DNA of 64,000 bases, taken from positions 2,046,001-2,110,000 of the forward strand of contig OX637620.1 in assembly GCA_951802195.1 (NCBI GenBank), written 5' to 3'. Positions 18,920-29,619 of this stretch are shown one piece after another. The translations under genes and the position numbers were made by a program. How positions within the stretch are numbered: the stretch's first letter is position 1; the number at the start of each line of letters is the position of its first letter. The notes beneath the pieces were generated by a model that saw only the letters and a list, made by a program, of their open reading frames with translations, made no database searches and was not told where the DNA came from. Source of the DNA: Tausonia pullulans. Its lineage: Eukaryota; Basidiomycota; Tremellomycetes; Cystofilobasidiales; Mrakiaceae.

Positions 18920-21900
18920 CTCCCACTCGACGTGACGAGCGCAGCGCCGAGCCCTTCCTCCGCACTGTCCAGCCCAACCCCGAGCCCACCTCTGAATCTC
19001 TCCAGCTTCTCCCAGCCCAAAGGCTTGGTGAGAATGTCTGCGAGCATCGAGTCCGTCGGGCAGTAGCGGAGCGAGATGGTGCCTGACTGGTGGAGTTCGC
19101 GTCCGTACTTGTACGCGACGTCGATGTGCTTTGTCCGTTCCGAGTGGTTGCCGTTCTTCGTCGTCTCGATCGCCCCTTGGTTGTCGACGTGGACGGGGAT
19201 CGGGTCGTCGACGATGTAGCCGATCTGCTGCAGGAGCTTGGAGACCCAGACAACGTTTTGACAGGCCTGAGACAAAGCGACGTACTCTGACTCGTGCGAG
19301 GACCTGCTGATTGCCTTCTGCCTGCGACTGACCCACACGACGGTGCTGCCATAGACCTTGATGGCGAATCCAGTCGTGGAGCGGCGCGTTTCGTGGTCGC
19401 CTGCGTAGTCCGAGTCGGTCCAAACCTCGACGAGCGGCGAGTCGGGATGTCCTCCCAGCGTGAGTCCGTGGGAGCGGGTGCGAGCGACATAGCGCAGGAT
19501 GCGCTTGACGGCTGCCCAATGGATGGCCTTGGGGTCGTGGCTGAACCGGCTGACGACTCCCACTGAATAGGCCAGGTCTGGACGTGTACAGACCATGAGG
19601 TACATGAGGGAGCCGACTGCTTGGAGGTACATCGACCTGTCTGCTCCCCGCATGTCCTCGGACGTGGACCCCTCGCTGATGGCAAGCTGCTTGTGCTCGT
19701 CCATGGGCGTCCGTGCTGGCTTGGCGATGCTGAGACCGAACCGCTCGAGGACATCGTCCGCGTAGCGTCGCTGGGTCAGCGTGATGGTCTTCCTGACTCT
19801 GTCCCGCTTGACCTCCATCCCTAGCATCATCCCTCCGTCCAGCTGTCCTCGTTCGTCAATGACGAACTCCTCCTTGATCGCCTCCATGATCTCCTCGATA
19901 TCGTCCTTGCTCCCAGCAATCGCAAAGTCATCCACGTACTGGACAAGGAGGCGCCGTCGGCCGTCCTTCCACCCGACGTACAGGCAGTGGTCTGCCTCGA
20001 TGTGGTGGAGGTCGATGGTGTCGAAGAACCTGCTGGACCGGAGATAGAAGGCGAGAGAGGCTTGCTTGAGGCCGTAGAGGGCCTTGAGGAGGTGAGCGAC
20101 GAGCTTCTGCCCGCTCCTCTCCCCCTTCATCTCGTACCCTTCCGGCTGGTCCATGTAGACCGTCTCGACGAGGGGTGCGGTGAGGAACGCAGTCTTGAAG
20201 TCGCCCTGGAGGAGGTCGAGATCGTCGGTGGCGGCGATGGCGAAGAAGATGCGGAGGGTGTTCATGCGGGAGACGGGTGCGTACGTCTCCTCGTAGTCGA
20301 TGCCCTCCCTCTGTGAGTATCCCTTGGCTACCCATCTGGCCTTGAACTTGACGACCTGGCCGTCGTTGTCCTTCTTCAGCGCGTAGACCCATCTGCCGCC
20401 CACCGACTTCCTGTCCGGCGGCGCGTCGACGAGCTCCCAGACTCCGTTCGATTCCATCGACTCCATCTCGTCGTCCATGGCTGCCTTCCAGTACTCGGCG
20501 TGAGGGCTCTCGAGCGCGTCGTGGAAGGTCTTGGGGACTGTCGGTGGAGGGAGAGTGGGGAGAGGTCGTGGAGGGTGGTGATACGGCTTGGCAAGAGGCA
20601 CGTACCCTGCAAACTCCTCGTAGGTAGAGGGCTGATCCTCGACGGTGTGATGGGATGATGCTTGATGCTGGGGGAGTTTCCAATACTCTGCAGGTGGCTG
20701 CCTGCTGCGCTGCGGCCTCCCACTGGACGCTGGAGGTGCGACATCTTGTTGCCGCTGCCTCGGTTCCGCTGGCGCCGGTGCCATGTCGGAGGGAGCTTCG
20801 TGCTCCTGCTCCTCCTGCGAGCTGTGCTCCTGTGGCATCTTGTCATCTCCTCCTGTCTTCTCGCCTTCCCGCTTGTCCTCCCCCTTGTCGTCGACAACTG
20901 CCAGCGGCAGCTCTGCCTCCCCGGGCCCGTTCGATCTCTCGTCGAACGTGACGTTGCGGGAGAAGAGGATCCTCCTGTTCGGGTCTCCATAGACCTGGAG
21001 CCGATACGCCTTCTTGCCCTCGTCCTCCCCGTACCCGAGGAAGATGCACTTGATCGTCTTGGACTGATGCTTCTTGTGCGTTCTGTCGTGGGCGTACGCG
21101 ATCGATCCGAATATGCGGAGGTGTGCAAGCGGAGGCTTCTCACCGTGGAATGCCTCGTAGGGGGTCTTGCCGTCGAGGGCCGACGTGGGAGTGCGATTGA
21201 TGAGGTACGTCGCACAGTTCATCGCCTCTGCCCAGTACGATCCCCGGTTGACGAGGGTGTCGGAGTCATGCAGGAGGCAGGTGATCTTCTCCTCGATCGT
21301 CCGATTCCCCCGCTCGGCCTTGCCGTTCTGCTCGGGGGTGTCGGGGATGGTCGTCTGGTGGAGGATGCCGTGTTGGCGGAGGTACGTCTGGAATGCCTTT
21401 GACTTGTACTCTCCTCCGTTGTCAGTCCTCAGTGTCTTGACTGACCTCCCTGTCGCCTTCTCCACCCTCTTGCTCCAGTCCACAAACGTCTGGTACGCCT
21501 CCGACTTCCTCTCGAGGGCGAAGGACCAGTGGTACTGGGTGGCATCGTCCCAGATGGTCATCATGTACGACCTGTTCTGGTGGGAGGGGACTGGCATGGG
21601 TCCTTGGAGGTCAGAGTGGACGAGGTCGAGGACCTGCTTGGCCTTGGTGGTGGAGGTCGGGAAGGGAGACCGGTGCTGCTTCCCTTGGAGACAAGGTACG
21701 CAGACTTGTTTGGCAAACTGCTGGATTTCGTCCTCGCTGACGTCGGGCAGAAGGTGATCCTTGGCCAGGCGTTTCATGGCCGTCGGCGAGGCGTGGCCGA
21801 GTCTGCGGTGGAGGATCGCGACCTGCTCCTTCTCGTCGAGCTTGTATGCGGCGGCAGTGTCGCCCATCTTGGTGCGTCCTGCGGCGCGTCCTGCGGTGTG

Positions 21901-23253
21901 GATGTCGAGCTTCCAGAGATTCCTTCCCCAGCTGACTCCCTTCATGAACGTCTTCCCACCCTTCCTGAACTCACAGTGGTCCCCCCTGAAGACGACCTCG
22001 GCGCCACGCTTGGTGAGCTGGCCGACGGAGAGCAGGTTGGCAAAGTGGGGGATGTAGTAGACGTTGGAGATCCGGTAGGCGAGCTCGTTGCCGTTGATTC
22101 TGGCGGTGACGTGCATGTGGCCCCTGCCGACGGTGTTGACCGTCTGGTTGTCTGCTACCCTGATGGCAGTGACAAAGGGCTCAAAGTCGACGAGATCCGC
22201 GCGGTTGCTGGTGATGTGGTTGCTGCAACCGGTGTCTGCGATCCACGGCGTCTTGTTGGTGTTGGTGGCGACAGAGTGGGCCGACTGGGTGGGTCTGGCT
22301 CTTGCTCCACACTGAGAGTGACCACCAGCCGCCCGGTGCTGGGGCAATGGCTCGCCGGCCAAGAGTCCCCAGGCGTCCGAAGCGTTCCAAGCGTCGCTGG
22401 ATGCCTTGCTGGCATTCCTCCCTCCCTCCTCCTTCCTTCTCCCGTGTTCCCTCCTCCTATCCCTTCTGCCTCCCTTCCCTTGGTGATCCTTCGGCTTGCC
22501 GACCATGCTGTAGCACTCTGCCTTGAAGTGCCCCTTCTTCCCGCACGCGTGGCAGACTGCCGTCGCCTTGTCGACCTTGAGGGCCGAGTCCTCGGTGGAG
22601 TGACTGGAGTGACTGCCGCCAGATCGAGAGGACTTGGTGCGGATGTGGGAGAGGAGCGAGGTGGTGACGAGCTTCGGTGTGAGCACCTTCTCGGATTCCT
22701 GGTACTGGAGGGAGACGACGTCTGCGAACGTCTCGAGGGATGGGGGAAGGCCAGAGAGGAACTGGAGGGCGAGCTGTTCGGGGTTCTTGATGACGTCCAT
22801 GTTGAGAGACTCTGCCTCTGCGACTAGGGTCTCGAACTCCTCGATGTAGGCCTGCGCTGACGAGCCTTCGTCCATCCGCAGGTCCCTCAGCTTCTTCTGC
22901 ACGATGAGCTTCCCTGCCGTGCCTTCGACCTTGTGGCTAGTCTTGAGGATATCCCATGCCTCCTTTGCTGTCTCGCACGCGGCGATCCGCAGGAGGTTCC
23001 CGTCCGAGACTGCCATCTGGATGCGGTGGAGGGCGAACTCGTTCCTCTCGTCCCATGTCGAGGCGGCGAGGGAGCCTGCTGCGTCTTCTGCAGTGGCGAC
23101 TGGCCTCGTCTCCGTGCCCAAGACGAGGGACTTGCACTTGCACTCCGAGAGCGCGATCTGCATGCGGATGGACCAGGTGGGATAGTTGGATCCATCGAGC
23201 TTGTCGAGCTTGAAGAGTCGGAGGTGCTTCTCGGTGGCGAATGGCGACGACAT
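18859..23253 (-). CDS. Gag-Pol polyprotein of copia-A copy 3
   Basis: 1464 residues, identical to copy 2 in every domain. The frame looks whole. The C terminus again overlaps the downstream LTR. Confidence 0.95.
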   Translation of the reverse strand: MSSPFATEKHLRLFKLDKLDGSNYPTWSIRMQIALSECKCKSLVLGTETRPVATAEDAAGSLAASTWDERNEFALHRIQMAVSDGNLLRIAACETAKEAWDILKTSHKVEGTAGKLIVQKKLRDLRMDEGSSAQAYIEEFETLVAEAESLNMDVIKNPEQLALQFLSGLPPSLETFADVVSLQYQESEKVLTPKLVTTSLLSHIRTKSSRSGGSHSSHSTEDSALKVDKATAVCHACGKKGHFKAECYSMVGKPKDHQGKGGRRDRRREHGRRKEEGGRNASKASSDAWNASDAWGLLAGEPLPQHRAAGGHSQCGARARPTQSAHSVATNTNKTPWIADTGCSNHITSNRADLVDFEPFVTAIRVADNQTVNTVGRGHMHVTARINGNELAYRISNVYYIPHFANLLSVGQLTKRGAEVVFRGDHCEFRKGGKTFMKGVSWGRNLWKLDIHTAGRAAGRTKMGDTAAAYKLDEKEQVAILHRRLGHASPTAMKRLAKDHLLPDVSEDEIQQFAKQVCVPCLQGKQHRSPFPTSTTKAKQVLDLVHSDLQGPMPVPSHQNRSYMMTIWDDATQYHWSFALERKSEAYQTFVDWSKRVEKATGRSVKTLRTDNGGEYKSKAFQTYLRQHGILHQTTIPDTPEQNGKAERGNRTIEEKITCLLHDSDTLVNRGSYWAEAMNCATYLINRTPTSALDGKTPYEAFHGEKPPLAHLRIFGSIAYAHDRTHKKHQSKTIKCIFLGYGEDEGKKAYRLQVYGDPNRRILFSRNVTFDERSNGPGEAELPLAVVDDKGEDKREGEKTGGDDKMPQEHSSQEEQEHEAPSDMAPAPAEPRQRQQDVAPPASSGRPQRSRQPPAEYWKLPQHQASSHHTVEDQPSTYEEFAGYVPLAKPYHHPPRPLPTLPPPTVPKTFHDALESPHAEYWKAAMDDEMESMESNGVWELVDAPPDRKSVGGRWVYALKKDNDGQVVKFKARWVAKGYSQREGIDYEETYAPVSRMNTLRIFFAIAATDDLDLLQGDFKTAFLTAPLVETVYMDQPEGYEMKGERSGQKLVAHLLKALYGLKQASLAFYLRSSRFFDTIDLHHIEADHCLYVGWKDGRRRLLVQYVDDFAIAGSKDDIEEIMEAIKEEFVIDERGQLDGGMMLGMEVKRDRVRKTITLTQRRYADDVLERFGLSIAKPARTPMDEHKQLAISEGSTSEDMRGADRSMYLQAVGSLMYLMVCTRPDLAYSVGVVSRFSHDPKAIHWAAVKRILRYVARTRSHGLTLGGHPDSPLVEVWTDSDYAGDHETRRSTTGFAIKVYGSTVVWVSRRQKAISRSSHESEYVALSQACQNVVWVSKLLQQIGYIVDDPIPVHVDNQGAIETTKNGNHSERTKHIDVAYKYGRELHQSGTISLRYCPTDSMLADILTKPLGWEKLERFRGGLGVGLDSAEEGLGAALVTSSGSVGNCGGGAVRAPRGGAGPV

Positions 23254-23293
23254 GTCGGTAGTGTCGCGTGATGTGCAAGTGGTGCTGATAACG

Positions 23294-23617
23294 TGTTGCG
23301 ATTAGCCTGCCAACGAGAGAGGGTCTGGTAGAGAACCTTCAGAACAAGTGATATAGGCAGTGGCTATGTAAGGAAAGGTACGAACCTGGTAGAGAACCTT
23401 CAGAACAAGTGAAGGTTCACTGCCAGGAGAGAAGAAGCGTGGGCTTAAATAGTCTAGCTATGTGGCGAGAAATATTCTGACGCGGGTCTGGCACTCCGCG
23501 GGTCCAACAGTGCACGGGTCGGCACGACGCGGGTCCAGTGCTACGCGGGTCCAGCACTACACGGGTCCGGCGCCCCCGCGCGGCGCTCTCACGGCGCCAC
23601 CACCACAATTTCCAACA
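23294..23617 (-). repeat. Copia-A LTR shared by copies 3 and 4
   Basis: A 324-bp LTR, apparently identical to the other array LTRs. Confidence 0.95.
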
Positions 23618-26600
23618 CTCCCACTCGACGTGACGAGCGCAGCGCCGAGCCCTTCCTCCGCACTGTCCAGCCCAACCCCGAGCCCACCTCTGAATCTCTC
23701 CAGCTTCTCCCAGCCCAAAGGCTTGGTGAGAATGTCTGCGAGCATCGAGTCCGTCGGGCAGTAGCGGAGCGAGATGGTGCCTGACTGGTGGAGTTCGCGT
23801 CCGTACTTGTACGCGACGTCGATGTGCTTTGTCCGTTCCGAGTGGTTGCCGTTCTTCGTCGTCTCGATCGCCCCTTGGTTGTCGACGTGGACGGGGATCG
23901 GGTCGTCGACGATGTAGCCGATCTGCTGCAGGAGCTTGGAGACCCAGACAACGTTTTGACAGGCCTGAGACAAAGCGACGTACTCTGACTCGTGCGAGGA
24001 CCTGCTGATTGCCTTCTGCCTGCGACTGACCCACACGACGGTGCTGCCATAGACCTTGATGGCGAATCCAGTCGTGGAGCGGCGCGTTTCGTGGTCGCCT
24101 GCGTAGTCCGAGTCGGTCCAAACCTCGACGAGCGGCGAGTCGGGATGTCCTCCCAGCGTGAGTCCGTGGGAGCGGGTGCGAGCGACATAGCGCAGGATGC
24201 GCTTGACGGCTGCCCAATGGATGGCCTTGGGGTCGTGGCTGAACCGGCTGACGACTCCCACTGAATAGGCCAGGTCTGGACGTGTACAGACCATGAGGTA
24301 CATGAGGGAGCCGACTGCTTGGAGGTACATCGACCTGTCTGCTCCCCGCATGTCCTCGGACGTGGACCCCTCGCTGATGGCAAGCTGCTTGTGCTCGTCC
24401 ATGGGCGTCCGTGCTGGCTTGGCGATGCTGAGACCGAACCGCTCGAGGACATCGTCCGCGTAGCGTCGCTGGGTCAGCGTGATGGTCTTCCTGACTCTGT
24501 CCCGCTTGACCTCCATCCCTAGCATCATCCCTCCGTCCAGCTGTCCTCGTTCGTCAATGACGAACTCCTCCTTGATCGCCTCCATGATCTCCTCGATATC
24601 GTCCTTGCTCCCAGCAATCGCAAAGTCATCCACGTACTGGACAAGGAGGCGCCGTCGGCCGTCCTTCCACCCGACGTACAGGCAGTGGTCTGCCTCGATG
24701 TGGTGGAGGTCGATGGTGTCGAAGAACCTGCTGGACCGGAGATAGAAGGCGAGAGAGGCTTGCTTGAGGCCGTAGAGGGCCTTGAGGAGGTGAGCGACGA
24801 GCTTCTGCCCGCTCCTCTCCCCCTTCATCTCGTACCCTTCCGGCTGGTCCATGTAGACCGTCTCGACGAGGGGTGCGGTGAGGAACGCAGTCTTGAAGTC
24901 GCCCTGGAGGAGGTCGAGATCGTCGGTGGCGGCGATGGCGAAGAAGATGCGGAGGGTGTTCATGCGGGAGACGGGTGCGTACGTCTCCTCGTAGTCGATG
25001 CCCTCCCTCTGTGAGTATCCCTTGGCTACCCATCTGGCCTTGAACTTGACGACCTGGCCGTCGTTGTCCTTCTTCAGCGCGTAGACCCATCTGCCGCCCA
25101 CCGACTTCCTGTCCGGCGGCGCGTCGACGAGCTCCCAGACTCCGTTCGATTCCATCGACTCCATCTCGTCGTCCATGGCTGCCTTCCAGTACTCGGCGTG
25201 AGGGCTCTCGAGCGCGTCGTGGAAGGTCTTGGGGACTGTCGGTGGAGGGAGAGTGGGGAGAGGTCGTGGAGGGTGGTGATACGGCTTGGCAAGAGGCACG
25301 TACCCTGCAAACTCCTCGTAGGTAGAGGGCTGATCCTCGACGGTGTGATGGGATGATGCTTGATGCTGGGGGAGTTTCCAATACTCTGCAGGTGGCTGCC
25401 TGCTGCGCTGCGGCCTCCCACTGGACGCTGGAGGTGCGACATCTTGTTGCCGCTGCCTCGGTTCCGCTGGCGCCGGTGCCATGTCGGAGGGAGCTTCGTG
25501 CTCCTGCTCCTCCTGCGAGCTGTGCTCCTGTGGCATCTTGTCATCTCCTCCTGTCTTCTCGCCTTCCCGCTTGTCCTCCCCCTTGTCGTCGACAACTGCC
25601 AGCGGCAGCTCTGCCTCCCCGGGCCCGTTCGATCTCTCGTCGAACGTGACGTTGCGGGAGAAGAGGATCCTCCTGTTCGGGTCTCCATAGACCTGGAGCC
25701 GATACGCCTTCTTGCCCTCGTCCTCCCCGTACCCGAGGAAGATGCACTTGATCGTCTTGGACTGATGCTTCTTGTGCGTTCTGTCGTGGGCGTACGCGAT
25801 CGATCCGAATATGCGGAGGTGTGCAAGCGGAGGCTTCTCACCGTGGAATGCCTCGTAGGGGGTCTTGCCGTCGAGGGCCGACGTGGGAGTGCGATTGATG
25901 AGGTACGTCGCACAGTTCATCGCCTCTGCCCAGTACGATCCCCGGTTGACGAGGGTGTCGGAGTCATGCAGGAGGCAGGTGATCTTCTCCTCGATCGTCC
26001 GATTCCCCCGCTCGGCCTTGCCGTTCTGCTCGGGGGTGTCGGGGATGGTCGTCTGGTGGAGGATGCCGTGTTGGCGGAGGTACGTCTGGAATGCCTTTGA
26101 CTTGTACTCTCCTCCGTTGTCAGTCCTCAGTGTCTTGACTGACCTCCCTGTCGCCTTCTCCACCCTCTTGCTCCAGTCCACAAACGTCTGGTACGCCTCC
26201 GACTTCCTCTCGAGGGCGAAGGACCAGTGGTACTGGGTGGCATCGTCCCAGATGGTCATCATGTACGACCTGTTCTGGTGGGAGGGGACTGGCATGGGTC
26301 CTTGGAGGTCAGAGTGGACGAGGTCGAGGACCTGCTTGGCCTTGGTGGTGGAGGTCGGGAAGGGAGACCGGTGCTGCTTCCCTTGGAGACAAGGTACGCA
26401 GACTTGTTTGGCAAACTGCTGGATTTCGTCCTCGCTGACGTCGGGCAGAAGGTGATCCTTGGCCAGGCGTTTCATGGCCGTCGGCGAGGCGTGGCCGAGT
26501 CTGCGGTGGAGGATCGCGACCTGCTCCTTCTCGTCGAGCTTGTATGCGGCGGCAGTGTCGCCCATCTTGGTGCGTCCTGCGGCGCGTCCTGCGGTGTGGA

Positions 26601-27951
26601 TGTCGAGCTTCCAGAGATTCCTTCCCCAGCTGACTCCCTTCATGAACGTCTTCCCACCCTTCCTGAACTCACAGTGGTCCCCCCTGAAGACGACCTCGGC
26701 GCCACGCTTGGTGAGCTGGCCGACGGAGAGCAGGTTGGCAAAGTGGGGGATGTAGTAGACGTTGGAGATCCGGTAGGCGAGCTCGTTGCCGTTGATTCTG
26801 GCGGTGACGTGCATGTGGCCCCTGCCGACGGTGTTGACCGTCTGGTTGTCTGCTACCCTGATGGCAGTGACAAAGGGCTCAAAGTCGACGAGATCCGCGC
26901 GGTTGCTGGTGATGTGGTTGCTGCAACCGGTGTCTGCGATCCACGGCGTCTTGTTGGTGTTGGTGGCGACAGAGTGGGCCGACTGGGTGGGTCTGGCTCT
27001 TGCTCCACACTGAGAGTGACCACCAGCCGCCCGGTGCTGGGGCAATGGCTCGCCGGCCAAGAGTCCCCAGGCGTCCGAAGCGTTCCAAGCGTCGCTGGAT
27101 GCCTTGCTGGCATTCCTCCCTCCCTCCTCCTTCCTTCTCCCGTGTTCCCTCCTCCTATCCCTTCTGCCTCCCTTCCCTTGGTGATCCTTCGGCTTGCCGA
27201 CCATGCTGTAGCACTCTGCCTTGAAGTGCCCCTTCTTCCCGCACGCGTGGCAGACTGCCGTCGCCTTGTCGACCTTGAGGGCCGAGTCCTCGGTGGAGTG
27301 ACTGGAGTGACTGCCGCCAGATCGAGAGGACTTGGTGCGGATGTGGGAGAGGAGCGAGGTGGTGACGAGCTTCGGTGTGAGCACCTTCTCGGATTCCTGG
27401 TACTGGAGGGAGACGACGTCTGCGAACGTCTCGAGGGATGGGGGAAGGCCAGAGAGGAACTGGAGGGCGAGCTGTTCGGGGTTCTTGATGACGTCCATGT
27501 TGAGAGACTCTGCCTCTGCGACTAGGGTCTCGAACTCCTCGATGTAGGCCTGCGCTGACGAGCCTTCGTCCATCCGCAGGTCCCTCAGCTTCTTCTGCAC
27601 GATGAGCTTCCCTGCCGTGCCTTCGACCTTGTGGCTAGTCTTGAGGATATCCCATGCCTCCTTTGCTGTCTCGCACGCGGCGATCCGCAGGAGGTTCCCG
27701 TCCGAGACTGCCATCTGGATGCGGTGGAGGGCGAACTCGTTCCTCTCGTCCCATGTCGAGGCGGCGAGGGAGCCTGCTGCGTCTTCTGCAGTGGCGACTG
27801 GCCTCGTCTCCGTGCCCAAGACGAGGGACTTGCACTTGCACTCCGAGAGCGCGATCTGCATGCGGATGGACCAGGTGGGATAGTTGGATCCATCGAGCTT
27901 GTCGAGCTTGAAGAGTCGGAGGTGCTTCTCGGTGGCGAATGGCGACGACAT
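23557..27951 (-). CDS. Gag-Pol polyprotein of copia-A copy 4
   Basis: 1464 residues, identical to copies 2 and 3. The frame looks whole. Of the four copies it is the only one whose 5' LTR is not also the 3' LTR of another full copy. Confidence 0.95.
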   Translation of the reverse strand: MSSPFATEKHLRLFKLDKLDGSNYPTWSIRMQIALSECKCKSLVLGTETRPVATAEDAAGSLAASTWDERNEFALHRIQMAVSDGNLLRIAACETAKEAWDILKTSHKVEGTAGKLIVQKKLRDLRMDEGSSAQAYIEEFETLVAEAESLNMDVIKNPEQLALQFLSGLPPSLETFADVVSLQYQESEKVLTPKLVTTSLLSHIRTKSSRSGGSHSSHSTEDSALKVDKATAVCHACGKKGHFKAECYSMVGKPKDHQGKGGRRDRRREHGRRKEEGGRNASKASSDAWNASDAWGLLAGEPLPQHRAAGGHSQCGARARPTQSAHSVATNTNKTPWIADTGCSNHITSNRADLVDFEPFVTAIRVADNQTVNTVGRGHMHVTARINGNELAYRISNVYYIPHFANLLSVGQLTKRGAEVVFRGDHCEFRKGGKTFMKGVSWGRNLWKLDIHTAGRAAGRTKMGDTAAAYKLDEKEQVAILHRRLGHASPTAMKRLAKDHLLPDVSEDEIQQFAKQVCVPCLQGKQHRSPFPTSTTKAKQVLDLVHSDLQGPMPVPSHQNRSYMMTIWDDATQYHWSFALERKSEAYQTFVDWSKRVEKATGRSVKTLRTDNGGEYKSKAFQTYLRQHGILHQTTIPDTPEQNGKAERGNRTIEEKITCLLHDSDTLVNRGSYWAEAMNCATYLINRTPTSALDGKTPYEAFHGEKPPLAHLRIFGSIAYAHDRTHKKHQSKTIKCIFLGYGEDEGKKAYRLQVYGDPNRRILFSRNVTFDERSNGPGEAELPLAVVDDKGEDKREGEKTGGDDKMPQEHSSQEEQEHEAPSDMAPAPAEPRQRQQDVAPPASSGRPQRSRQPPAEYWKLPQHQASSHHTVEDQPSTYEEFAGYVPLAKPYHHPPRPLPTLPPPTVPKTFHDALESPHAEYWKAAMDDEMESMESNGVWELVDAPPDRKSVGGRWVYALKKDNDGQVVKFKARWVAKGYSQREGIDYEETYAPVSRMNTLRIFFAIAATDDLDLLQGDFKTAFLTAPLVETVYMDQPEGYEMKGERSGQKLVAHLLKALYGLKQASLAFYLRSSRFFDTIDLHHIEADHCLYVGWKDGRRRLLVQYVDDFAIAGSKDDIEEIMEAIKEEFVIDERGQLDGGMMLGMEVKRDRVRKTITLTQRRYADDVLERFGLSIAKPARTPMDEHKQLAISEGSTSEDMRGADRSMYLQAVGSLMYLMVCTRPDLAYSVGVVSRFSHDPKAIHWAAVKRILRYVARTRSHGLTLGGHPDSPLVEVWTDSDYAGDHETRRSTTGFAIKVYGSTVVWVSRRQKAISRSSHESEYVALSQACQNVVWVSKLLQQIGYIVDDPIPVHVDNQGAIETTKNGNHSERTKHIDVAYKYGRELHQSGTISLRYCPTDSMLADILTKPLGWEKLERFRGGLGVGLDSAEEGLGAALVTSSGSVGNCGGGAVRAPRGGAGPV

Positions 27952-27991
27952 GTCGGTAGTGTCGCGTGATGTGCAAGTGGTGCTGATAACG

Positions 27992-28315
27992 TGTTGCGAT
28001 TAGCCTGCCAACGAGAGAGGGTCTGGTAGAGAACCTTCAGAACAAGTGATATAGGCAGTGGCTATGTAAGGAAAGGTACGAACCTGGTAGAGAACCTTCA
28101 GAACAAGTGAAGGTTCACTGCCAGGAGAGAAGAAGCGTGGGCTTAAATAGTCTAGCTATGTGGCGAGAAATATTCTGACGCGGGTCTGGCACTCCGCGGG
28201 TCCAACAGTGCACGGGTCGGCACGACGCGGGTCCAGTGCTACGCGGGTCCAGCACTACACGGGTCCGGCGCCCCCGCGCGGCGCTCTCACGGCGCCACCA
28301 CCACAATTTCCAACA
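27992..28315 (-). repeat. Copia-A 5' LTR of copy 4 (right edge of array)
   Basis: A 324-bp LTR, apparently identical to the other array LTRs. Only seven bases (GATAACG, the end of a primer-binding site) separate it from a further, divergent LTR. Confidence 0.95.
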
Positions 28316-28322
28316 GATAACG

Positions 28323-28628
28323 TGTTGCGATTAGCCTGCCAACGAGAGAGGGTCTGGTAGAGAACCTTCAGAACAAGTGAAGATAGGCAGTGGCTACGAA
28401 AAGGTACGAACCTGGTAGAGAACCTTCAGAACAAGTGAAGGTCCACTGCCAGGAGAGAAGAAGTGAGCTTAAATAGTGTAGCTATGCGGCAAGGAATATT
28501 CAAAAGCTGTGCGCGGCACTCCGCAGCTTTGGCACTCCGCGCAGCGCTCTCACGGCGCCACCACACAGCCACCACAGCCACCACAGCCTCCACAGCCTCC
28601 ACAGCCACCACAGCCACAATCTTCAACA
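28323..28628 (-). repeat. Divergent extra copia-A LTR
   Basis: A 306-bp LTR of the copia-A type (TGTTGCGATTAGCC...TTCAACA). It keeps the 27-bp internal direct repeat but has a different middle and a GCCACCACA/GCCTCCACA tandem repeat near its right end. It abuts a fragment of another copia family at 28629. It is clearly older than the array LTRs. Confidence 0.88.
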
Positions 28629-29217
28629 CGCTGACGCCGAGGTGGCCGACCGGCGCGAAGGGAGACGCTTTCCCTTGCCGAGAATACAGCTCGAGCACTC
28701 ATGAGCATCAAGAGCGGACCTAGTAAACGAAACACCTTTCCCCAGCTTTCCATCACGTGCCAGCTTTGCCAGAGCTTGGACGTTTAGGTGTCCCAGCCTG
28801 TCGTGCCAAACAGCGACGAGGTCTGAATCAGCCGGGGCCGTCGAGACGACGGGAAGAGCGGCTGGGGAGGAGGGTGCACCGGGCGGGAGCATGGAGCCAT
28901 CGACGATGTAGAGGCCGTCGCGGACGGGGGCCGAGAGGAGGACATCGTTGTCGCGGGTGACAATGGCAGAGTTGCTGTCCGGAGCGAACTCGACGCGGAG
29001 GCCAGAGGCCTGGAGGCGGCGAATCGAGAGCAGGTTGACACCGAGGCCGGGGACGTAGATGGTATCCGTGAGGAGGAACGGGCCGCGGGCGGTGTCAATG
29101 GTGAGGTCTCCTTTCTCGGAAGATGGGAGGATGACACCGCCGCCGACACGGACTCCAGGGCAGAAGCGGGGCCGGATGTGGCGGAGAGTAGAGCGATTGT
29201 CAACCATGTGGTCGGTC
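28629..29217 (-). pseudogene. Fragment of a second copia family (copia-B), protease to pre-integrase
   Basis: A minus-strand reading frame starts inside a protease-type motif (TDHM at the right edge). It continues through the region after the protease and reaches the GAG-pre-integrase domain (VWHDRLGHLN ... CSSCILGKG). It is clearly different from copia-A. It is cut by the gypsy LTR on the right and the divergent copia-A LTR on the left, so only about 590 bp remain. A broken fossil. Confidence 0.85.
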
Positions 29218-29619
29218 TGTCAGGATCTAGCGGACTGGCTACCTCGACCCTGCGCCTGGCCAACGCGGCGCCAATAGCCTTTCCCTTGCTTGATCAGCAT
29301 TCCCATTTCTTTATCCCTTTGTTGCCTCATCTGTCCCACACTCTTTGATTTCTAAACTTTCTCATCACTTCCTTATTCTCATCACTCCCTTGTTCTCACC
29401 ACTCGTCCATAAAACGCTCATTTCATCGTAGATATTGTTCTGCACTCTGACTATCATTTGGACCCGACAAACTTGTCCAAGACCCTTCAGAGAGCCCGTG
29501 TCACCTCCGCCACTTCAGTTCCATCTCATCACCCACCTTCGCTCTCCGTACACTTCGTCACCAACGTTCCCCTCCTCGCCCAACCTCCTCTGCCATCGAC
29601 ACTTGGGCCAATCCTAACA
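29218..29619 (+). repeat. 5' LTR of the Ty3/gypsy chromovirus
   Basis: 402 bp, TGTCAGGATC...CCTAACA. It is nearly identical to the inverted LTR at 8900-9301 but clearly diverged, with indels, from the 3' LTR at 34923-35321. Confidence 0.93.

Larger units (their letters stand above)
18596..23617 (-). mobile_element. Ty1/copia element A, copy 3 (minus strand)
   Basis: The same structure as copy 2, displaced by exactly 4698 bp. Its gag-pol product is identical to those of copies 2 and 4. It looks whole. Confidence 0.95.
23294..28315 (-). mobile_element. Ty1/copia element A, copy 4 (minus strand)
   Basis: The right-most full copy, with the same 4698-bp period. Its 5' LTR (27992-28315) is the right edge of the regular array. 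It looks whole. No 5-bp target duplication matches across the array: CTGAA precedes 9352 and GATAA follows 28315. Confidence 0.95.
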
